Assembly (NCBI GenBank): GCA_028752905.1
Contig: JAQNBH010000004.1
Span: 30,910,251 to 30,974,250 of the forward strand
Reading direction: 5' to 3'
Length of the DNA stretch: 64,000 nucleotides
From: Cladorhizidae sp. MBARI D1340-BT2
Taxonomy: Eukaryota; Porifera; Demospongiae; Poecilosclerida; Cladorhizidae
Shown: positions 62,910-64,000 of the stretch, in pieces
Layout: the number at the start of each line of letters is the position of its first letter
Position numbering within the stretch: the stretch's first letter is position 1
Made by a program: the position numbers and the translations under genes
Notes under the pieces: model-generated
What the model saw: only the letters and a program-made list of their open reading frames with translations
What the model was told of the DNA's origin: nothing
The model's database searches: none

Positions 62910-63796
62910 ACAACACACACACACACACACACACGCACAACTTGTATTAAATAGGTACATTCTTTATAATTTTACTATCAGAAGTCTCCAAATTGTGCAA
63001 TGCATTGCAGTGACAAATCTGTTTTTCAATTCATGCAAATAGTGACAGGTAAAAGATTATCCATTCAATACACACACTTTGTGTGTATGCAACATCTAGT
63101 CTATAAAAACTTTGCGTTCATTTCATTATATGTCTGCCTGGTGTCCATTTCGCTCTCATAACCATGATACCCGGAGCTTAGCAACAGCAAAAACTTCTCA
63201 TTGAACTCTCAGTTGACTCTCAACAACCATTTTCTATTCAACATTTTGGTTAGATGCTCTAGCCTTCGTAAGGAATATTACTGGCCAAACAACAACTTTG
63301 TTCAGAATAAATTTAAGAGCTGATTAAAGTTCCATTCTGTAGGTCATCTGTGTTCCTTCACCTAATACCAATGATTATACTCTACAGTTGGCCCCTAGAT
63401 CATATGTATCATGACATATATTTTAATATCTATTATATTCAATCTGGAACAATTATCAAAATTAACTATAATATATATATATTATATATAAATATAATCT
63501 TTACAGGCTATGACGGAGAAGGTACTTCTCTATTGTGTCAAAATGTGAAGTGTCCAGCTTTGGAAATTCCTAATTGTAGAGCTGTTATTCCATATGGAGC
63601 CTGCTGCCCCCATTGTGGTAGGTCATGCTCACATACACATTGCATGCGTTATTAACTGCAAACGTATACTACTATAGCGTCAGTGGTCACTATTTTGGAT
63701 GATAAGAAGATTCTTGGAGATAACTTGCACTACCTTGGCCGAGACCACATCTCCTCCAGTGAGGTGATCCAGAGTCTACTACATCACATCAGCTAT
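33399..63796 (+). CDS. RECK: RECK ortholog, 24 coding exons, C-terminus beyond the window
   Basis: In vertebrates RECK is a GPI-anchored, cysteine-rich cell-surface protein that inhibits matrix metalloproteases and acts with GPR124 in Wnt7 reception. Twenty-four exons with GT/AG borders chain without a phase clash into 779 codons. The order is: signal peptide (residues 1-25); three CC modules (about 26-85, 106-164, 174-230); a frizzled-like cysteine-rich region (about 225-400) that begins with TCLAD and CKLGC; NPCDPNPC EGF-like segment; a DCNFCFC segment; Kazal-like repeat; second EGF-like segment; two more Kazal-like repeats (PVCDTF, then SVCGVNGETF); and CCPHC plus VTILDDKKILGD. Each block has its counterpart in the same order in human RECK, which however has five CC modules. 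The GPI-signal end is outside the window. Confidence 0.95.
33475..34455. other. RECK intron 1
   Basis: Nothing recognised beyond short A/T runs. Confidence 0.5.
34456..34514 (+). CDS. RECK: RECK exon 2, CC module 1 motif
   Basis: Acceptor TCTTATGTAG, donor GTAGAG|GTAAAC, phases 1 to 0. It encodes LEDCCLIDTSEVCNSTCVE: the CC-x8-C-x3-C pattern that opens each RECK repeat. Confidence 0.9.
34515..34942. other. RECK intron 2, with a 49-bp duplication
   Basis: Two adjacent copies of a 49-bp unit (ACAATTCTAATAGGTACGGT...) lie at about 34745-34840. A G-run (34632-34643) and T-rich tracts are also present. Confidence 0.7.
34943..35029 (+). CDS. RECK: RECK exon 3, CC module 1 tail
   Basis: Acceptor CCCCTTTTGCAG, donor TATTAT|GTGAGT, phases 0 to 0. 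It encodes 29 residues including TELQALSSSCVPYY, corresponding to the helical segment and single Cys after the first CC motif. Confidence 0.85.
35030..37920. other. RECK intron 3, first part
   Basis: A (CT)n run lies near 36521-36540 and a C-run at 37658-37673. No gene was recognised on either strand. Confidence 0.45.
37921..38232. repeat. Degenerate repeat of about 50 bp
   Basis: Phrases around CACAAAGCTCTGGTTAG and CACTAGCTGGGCTC recur with much divergence. Confidence 0.55.
38277..38340. repeat. GT microsatellite
   Basis: About 30 GT dinucleotides with two GTAT interruptions. Confidence 0.9.
38800..39020. repeat. Minisatellite of about 50-60 bp, 4 copies
   Basis: The unit contains CTATAGGTTTTGTACACATC and CCTAATATCTATGCATC. 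Confidence 0.8.
39106..39134. repeat. Poly-G tract of 29
   Basis: Uninterrupted G run, followed by A and another G run. It could form a G-quadruplex. Confidence 0.9.
39494..39527 (+). CDS. RECK: RECK exon 4, CC module 1 end (FWSC)
   Basis: Acceptor TTCACATACAG, donor ATTG|GTAAGT, phases 0 to 1. It encodes STFWSCIDSRI, matching the W-x-C that closes each RECK CC module (human IWNC, PLWQC). Confidence 0.85.
39604..39663 (+). CDS. RECK: RECK exon 5, probable Thr/Ser/Pro linker exon
   Basis: Acceptor GTGTTGACAG, donor ACAT|GTGGGT, 60 nt, phases 1 to 1. It encodes a linker with TPSTAVSPTEEATAMTVST. It can be skipped without changing frame: exon 4 then joins exon 6 as Asp instead of Tyr. An earlier donor (ACA|GTATCT, 39653) would break the frame. 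No homology supports it; the call rests on phase and composition. Confidence 0.55.
39690..39990. repeat. Degenerate repeat in intron 5
   Basis: Irregular copies of TATAAATAGATGTCTAGGTG and GTATGTTGG. Confidence 0.5.
39991..40689. other. RECK intron 5, unique part
   Basis: No feature recognised. No further CC motif was found by eye between 39664 and 45861. Confidence 0.45.
40690..40866. mobile_element. Fold-back MITE, copy B
   Basis: Left arm TTTTACTCTCTCAATGTTTC and TAGATGCTCTAGCCTTCATC; right arm GATGAAGGCTAGAGCATTTA, TGATTATTAAGAA, ATTGTAATTTTGTTATGTC and AACTGAGAGTTCGTTGAG. It shows the right-hand end of the family best. Confidence 0.85.
41095..41605. repeat. 65-bp minisatellite, about 8 copies
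   Basis: The unit contains CAACTGTTACCAAGTCCTTG, AAGGAGGCTTTAGCTGATC and GAAACATCGGCTGTTAGCAC. Copies start at 41098, 41163, 41228 and 41293, exactly 65 bp apart. Variant types (ACCAAAACGT, ACTGAAACAT, ACCGAAACAT) recur in a pattern. Confidence 0.92.
41606..42225. other. RECK intron 5, unique part
   Basis: No feature recognised. Confidence 0.45.
42226..42600. mobile_element. Fold-back MITE, copy C, with amplified hairpin tip
   Basis: Arms of the MITE family flank about ten tandem copies of a 30-bp unit (TAGATGCTCTAGCCTTCATC plus AGGAATAAGC). The unit is the inner arm and tip of the family. The right arm resumes at GCTCTAGCGGAAATATTG. The 63-codon minus frame is an artefact. Confidence 0.85.
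42601..43280. other. RECK intron 5, unique part
   Basis: A short duplicated phrase (CAGGTGGCAG, TTAATCTCA) lies near 42855-42950. Nothing else recognised. Confidence 0.45.
43281..43818. repeat. 55-bp minisatellite, about 10 copies
   Basis: The unit contains AGGCTAAATGATTACCAGAG and ATGATCCTAGCCTGC. Copies repeat at exact 55-bp steps (43316, 43371, 43426). Confidence 0.93.
44135..44290. mobile_element. Fold-back MITE, copy D
   Basis: AATGACTTTCTCATAGTTAA...GCTGTTCTAGCCTTCATC, mirrored by GGTGAAGGCTAGAGCATTAG...AAATTGAGCAGATTATTGAAG. More diverged than copies A and B. Confidence 0.75.
44291..45861. other. RECK intron 5, last part
   Basis: Contains an AAT repeat near 44793, a CA-rich patch near 45035-45080 and a GGTGGT-rich patch near 45750-45830. 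No exon with a CC motif was recognised. Confidence 0.4.
45862..45917 (+). CDS. RECK: RECK exon 6, CC module 2 motif
   Basis: Acceptor GTATTTTGCAG, donor TTTGAG|GTAAGT, phases 1 to 0. It encodes VECCRKSSEVACRDACFE: CC-x7-C-x3-C. Confidence 0.92.
45988..46059 (+). CDS. RECK: RECK exon 7, CC module 2 tail
   Basis: Acceptor TTTTTTCTTGGCAG, donor CCAGAA|GTAAAT, 72 nt, phases 0 to 0. It encodes VFSDESILEPPLDELIAPCG plus QPPE. It aligns with the fourth CC repeat of human RECK (DGLIEGC...PLPQ). Confidence 0.88.
46231..46432. repeat. GT-rich microsatellite in intron 7
   Basis: Mixed (GT)n with GTGTGCATGTGTG blocks. The frames on both strands are artefacts. Confidence 0.85.
46508..46556 (+). CDS. RECK: RECK exon 8, CC module 2 end (PLWHC)
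   Basis: Acceptor GTGAATTAG after a pyrimidine tract, donor CTCCGA|GTGAGT, 49 nt, phases 0 to 1. It encodes GPLWHCILQGGATSPP; human CC4 ends in DPLWQCFLES. Confidence 0.8.
46557..47155. other. RECK intron 8, unique part
   Basis: Nothing recognised before the 36-bp array. Confidence 0.45.
47156..48158. repeat. 36-bp minisatellite, about 27 copies
   Basis: The unit joins GGTGTGTGTTTGGAACTGGA to CCAGTCTGTACTGAGA. Because 36 is a multiple of three, frames on both strands remain open: 348 codons on minus (12-residue unit TGPVPNTHLSVQ), 177 on plus. It ends 47 bp before RECK exon 9. Confidence 0.95.
48205..48231 (+). CDS. RECK: RECK exon 9, probable 27-nt linker exon
   Basis: Acceptor TTTATTTTAG, donor CCAT|GTAAGT, phases 1 to 1. 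It encodes TSIIPVTP, a Thr/Pro linker between CC modules 2 and 3. It can be skipped without frame change. Support is phase, splice sites and likeness to exon 5. Confidence 0.6.
48290..49050. repeat. Degenerate GTTAGTGTTGATGTT repeats (two patches)
   Basis: Patches at 48290-48445 and 48920-49050 consist of loose copies of GTGTTAGTGTTGATGTTTAA. The sequence between them is unique with no recognised feature. The second patch ends just before exon 10. Confidence 0.65.
49071..49141 (+). CDS. RECK: RECK exon 10, CC module 3 motif
   Basis: Acceptor AAACTTGTAG, donor ATAGAA|GTAAGT, phases 1 to 0. It encodes ADWARIQCCYEALDESCRAS plus CIE. With exon 11 it aligns to the fifth CC repeat of human RECK (HCC...CRELC-TKLYS). 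Confidence 0.9.
49200..49255. mobile_element. Fold-back MITE, copy E (left arm only)
   Basis: CAATGACCTTCTGAATAATC, AACTTGAAAGTTACCC and GATGTTTAC match the left arm of copies A and B. The rest is missing. Confidence 0.65.
49256..50493. other. RECK intron 10, first part
   Basis: Short frames on both strands (up to 73 codons) without recognised homology. Confidence 0.4.
50494..50548. repeat. Telomere-like CCCTAG/CCCTAT run
   Basis: About nine hexamers, CCCTAG mixed with CCCTAT. Same family as 31603-31632. Confidence 0.8.
50549..51986. other. RECK intron 10, last part
   Basis: A two-copy duplication of about 58 bp (ATCTGGCAGTGAGTTCATC...) lies at about 51237-51352. TATC/TTTG and ACT/ATT simple repeats lie at 51690-51850. 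Nothing else recognised. Confidence 0.55.
51987..52058 (+). CDS. RECK: RECK exon 11, CC module 3 tail
   Basis: Acceptor ATCATCTCTAG, donor TTGGAG|GTGAGC, 72 nt, phases 0 to 0. It encodes LYSGTVSSGAWATFQLDCIH plus RPLE. LYS, W-x6-C and the spacing to the next Cys match human RECK. Confidence 0.88.
52138..52165 (+). CDS. RECK: RECK exon 12, CC module 3 end (TCLAD)
   Basis: Acceptor TCCAATTACAG, donor GATG|GTATGT, 28 nt, phases 0 to 1. It encodes KAVSTCLAD; human has VSMLTCLAD. Confidence 0.92.
52261..52321 (+). CDS. RECK: RECK exon 13, start of the cysteine-rich domain
   Basis: Acceptor TATTGTGTAG, donor AACAG|GTGAGT, phases 1 to 2. It encodes TSPCKLGCSGMQFCKNFNN; human has EPCQLGC...YCTNFNN. 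Confidence 0.95.
52495..52745. repeat. Minisatellite of about 50 bp, 5 copies
   Basis: Copies of CTTGTCTCCATAACTCTGCT plus AGCTTCT, diverged, in RECK intron 13. Confidence 0.75.
53103..53254. mobile_element. Fold-back element, unrelated to the main MITE family
   Basis: Inverted repeat centred near 53196-53202: TGTCACATTGCATTA and TTTGAATAGAA on the left mirror TTCTATTCAAGC and GATACAATGCCACATGATGTG on the right. No coding capacity. Confidence 0.7.
53474..53624 (+). CDS. RECK: RECK exon 14, cysteine-rich domain
   Basis: Acceptor TTTTCCATTAG, donor TGGAAG|GTATGA, 151 nt, phases 2 to 0. With the AG before it, it encodes R-PYQSFRQCNT and SWIRSGQIQHPLVTLSVN, ending INRCLPDLWK. Human has RPTELFRSCNA...LW..GSI..P...IPV....CQPEMWK. 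Confidence 0.95.
53625..54088. other. RECK intron 14
   Basis: GT/GA simple repeats at 53728-53800. Nothing else recognised. Confidence 0.5.
54089..54153 (+). CDS. RECK: RECK exon 15, cysteine-rich domain
   Basis: Acceptor GTATGTAACAG, donor TGCAG|GTGAGT, phases 0 to 2. It encodes AVSCVTHLQPCHITTHATQI plus C; human has AIACSLQIKPCHSKSRGSIIC. Confidence 0.94.
54246..54432. repeat. GT-rich microsatellite in intron 15
   Basis: (GT)n with TTCT and GGGGTG interruptions. It borders the hAT element. Confidence 0.85.
54438..56254 (+). mobile_element. hAT element 2 with terminal inverted repeats, 1.8 kb
   Basis: The left end CAGGGGGGTTGGAA and right end TTCCAACCCCTCTG are inverted repeats (13 of 14 paired). 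CAG/CTG termini are typical of hAT elements. Both ends are bordered by ACTGT (54433-54437 and 56255-56259), a candidate 5-bp target duplication. Inside is a broken C-terminal transposase piece only; the stretch 54455-55340 carries no recognised transposase sequence, so it is probably a deleted, non-autonomous copy. It lies in RECK intron 15 in the gene's orientation. Confidence 0.82.
55344..56098 (+). pseudogene. hAT transposase C-terminal part, frameshifted
   Basis: Four reading-frame pieces in order, with ends overlapping at the frame changes. Near 55480-55530 is PKRFENGTGES. From about 55520 is YYRCFYFEAIDLAMSAIQDR followed by FDQPGYGVYQNL. From 55684 is SFYGDEFNKSGG and then LVMPATNAASERCFYCMKRI, stopping at 55972. 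From 55958 is MKQDRLNHLMILNIYKEALD and then ANEFVRNN, ending with TGA at 56096. This is the RF-QPGY region and the hAT dimerisation domain (PATN-x-x-SERCF). Three frameshifts make it inactive. Confidence 0.88.
56255..57713. other. RECK intron 15, last part
   Basis: Frames up to 107 codons on the minus strand have no recognised homology. No repeat seen. Confidence 0.4.
57714..58135 (+). CDS. RECK: RECK exon 16, end of cysteine-rich domain and EGF-like segment
   Basis: Acceptor ATGTTGAGCAG, donor CTTGT|GTAAGA, 422 nt, phases 2 to 1: the largest exon. It encodes RVDCLKLLRKC, CISLDQFLEPSPFGNDI, then NPCDPNPCTEGFFCDINRLC and CTGYECQPGC. Human RECK has the same order, including NPCNPNPC. Confidence 0.97.
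58240..59130. repeat. Minisatellite of about 40 bp, about 20 copies
   Basis: The unit joins CCACCATTGCTGAAGCTAAT to TCACTAATGTTAGTATCA. It fills intron 16 and runs into the acceptor of exon 17, whose sequence (TGTCCACCATTACAG) looks like a modified unit. Confidence 0.9.
59146..59247 (+). CDS. RECK: RECK exon 17
   Basis: Acceptor TCCACCATTACAG, donor TATG|GTATGA, phases 1 to 1. It encodes SHGRSNALTVV and GPCEVEKTCVTKNGDTY, aligned with human NC-MEMHC...SCIVGG. Cys spacing differs from human at the left end, so the exact left border is less sure. Confidence 0.8.
59248..59893. other. RECK intron 17
   Basis: Nothing recognised. A G-rich patch lies near 59316-59362. Confidence 0.5.
59894..59995 (+). 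CDS. RECK: RECK exon 18 (DCNFCFC segment)
   Basis: Acceptor TTTATTTCAG, donor GTCCT|GTACGT, phases 1 to 1. It encodes HRSRFWMDCNFCFCHYGRIT, then CTERSC; human has SIDCNVCSCFAGNLVC...LC. Confidence 0.95.
59996..60317. other. RECK intron 18
   Basis: Loose TTGTTG/TTAGTG runs at 60050-60240. Nothing else recognised. Confidence 0.5.
60318..60399 (+). CDS. RECK: RECK exon 19, Kazal-like repeat 1
   Basis: Acceptor ACTACTGCAG, donor GCTCA|GTAAGT, phases 1 to 2. It encodes FDCGCRAEYDPVCTRAGITI and KNPCTA; human has CNCADQFVPVCGQNGRTYPSACIA. The usual NG-x-T-Y core is replaced by AGITI. Confidence 0.93.
60488..60650. mobile_element. Fold-back MITE, copy F
   Basis: TTGACTTTCTCAATCATCAA...TCGATGTTTTGGCTAGATGC mirrored by GTATCTAGCCAAATGTC...TTATTATTAAGAAAGTCA and GGGAGTTCGTTG. 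The tip is shortened. Confidence 0.75.
60651..61479. other. RECK intron 19, remainder
   Basis: TTG run at 60897-60917 and TCTG-rich patch at 61405-61470. No gene seen. Confidence 0.5.
61480..61652 (+). CDS. RECK: RECK exon 20, EGF-like segment 2
   Basis: Acceptor TCTATCTACAG, donor TGTG|GTAATG, phases 2 to 1. It encodes PKPCSNFGNNNCDSRSSKCI and SCLSNNVMRTYCQQYTC; human has DPCNPNPCQKNQRCI..QVCL...CSQYEC. Confidence 0.95.
61848..61975 (+). CDS. RECK: RECK exon 21, Kazal-like repeat 2
   Basis: Acceptor GTTTTTAAG, donor TGCAAG|GTTCGC, phases 1 to 0. It encodes VSCVKKTAPVCDTFNRQHNN, then LCSLLG and YLGYCK; human has DPVCDTDHMEHNNLCTLY. The donor is weak apart from GT. Confidence 0.93.
61976..62448. 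other. RECK intron 21
   Basis: A short hairpin (GGACTTAGAGTCC, 62069-62081) and A/T runs. No gene seen. Confidence 0.5.
62449..62578 (+). CDS. RECK: RECK exon 22, Kazal-like repeat 3
   Basis: Acceptor TATATATTAG, donor AGAG|GTAAAT, phases 0 to 1. It encodes VECDQEQSSVCGVNGETFAS, then MDYYGKCSA; human has PVCGHNGETYSSVC...VDYYGDC. Confidence 0.97.
62718..62738. repeat. Poly-G tract of 21
   Basis: Uninterrupted G run in RECK intron 22. Confidence 0.9.
62879..62937. repeat. Poly-C followed by CA microsatellite
   Basis: C run at 62879-62895, then (CA)n to 62937. Confidence 0.9.
63195..63335. mobile_element. Fold-back MITE, copy G
   Basis: TCATTGAACTCTCAGTTGAC...TAGATGCTCTAGCCTTCG, then a diverged right half (AGAATAAATTTAAGAGCTGAT). 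Confidence 0.75.
63507..63617 (+). CDS. RECK: RECK exon 23 (CCPHC)
   Basis: Acceptor ATCTTTACAG, donor TGTG|GTAGGT, phases 1 to 1. It encodes LCQNVKCPALEIPNCRAVIP, then YGACCPHC; human has CASVKCPSLLAAGCKPIIPPGACCPLC. Confidence 0.97.
63678..63796 (+). CDS. RECK: RECK exon 24, last exon in the window
   Basis: Acceptor TACTACTATAG, donor AGCTAT|GTTAGT, phases 1 to 0. It encodes SVVTILDDKKILGDN and SSSEVIQSLLHHI, aligned with human LRVLFDKEKLDT...EILQKIRMHV. Without this donor the frame stops four bases later. The remaining C-terminal part, with the GPI signal, lies outside. Confidence 0.88.
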
Positions 63797-64000
63797 GTTA
63801 GTTAACTCTGTGTATGTTAGTTCACTCTGTGTATGTTAGTTCACTCTGCGTATGTTAGTTCACTCTGCATTATGTTAGTTTACTCTGTGTATGTTAGTTC
63901 ACTCTGTGTATGTTAGTTCACTCTGCGTATTAGTTCACTCTGCGTATGTTAGTTCACTCTGCGTATGTTAGTTCACTCTGTGTATGTTAGTTCACTCTGC
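63797..64000. repeat. 19-bp minisatellite at the right edge
   Basis: About ten copies of GTTAGTTCACTCTGTGTAT, starting at the exon 24 donor and running off the window. Each unit repeats the donor-like TAT-GTTAGT. Confidence 0.93.

Overview
The window is nuclear DNA from an animal. Coding sequence comes as short exons with GT/AG borders, introns are large, and tandem repeats fill most of the non-coding space. One of its two host genes is an ortholog of RECK, an animal gene. The species cannot be fixed from sequence alone; an early-branching invertebrate such as a sponge is plausible but unproven.

Layout: (1) 1-20428 is one uninterrupted satellite of about 600 copies of a 34-bp unit, arranged in kilobase-scale higher-order blocks and continuing past the left edge. 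(2) 20429-22730 holds a small 48-bp repeat and a decayed hAT transposase on the minus strand. (3) 23832-31910 (+) is the 3' part (four exons) of a TatD-type nuclease gene, best matched by TATDN1. Its 5' exons are not in the window, so the satellite and the hAT remnant probably lie inside one of its introns. (4) 31911-33398 is the intergenic gap, with a 70-bp minisatellite, a fold-back element, a two-copy duplication and a TATA-like box. (5) 33399-63796 (+) is a RECK ortholog: 24 coding exons whose phases all chain, giving 779 codons, with the GPI-anchor end beyond the right edge. Its introns hold many unrelated minisatellites, a fold-back MITE family and a hAT element with visible terminal repeats.

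The two genes run head to tail on the same strand. They have no evident shared pathway: one is a metal-dependent deoxyribonuclease, the other a secreted or GPI-anchored cysteine-rich protein that in vertebrates restrains metalloproteases and takes part in Wnt7 reception.

Most notable: the two-level satellite; a RECK with three rather than five CC modules, each module built from three exons in the same phase pattern and joined by small symmetric Thr/Ser/Pro linker exons; a fold-back MITE family, one copy of which has amplified its hairpin tip; and minisatellites that run directly into splice sites. Nearly all long open frames are by-products of tandem repeats. No rRNA, tRNA, CRISPR or prokaryotic feature was recognised.
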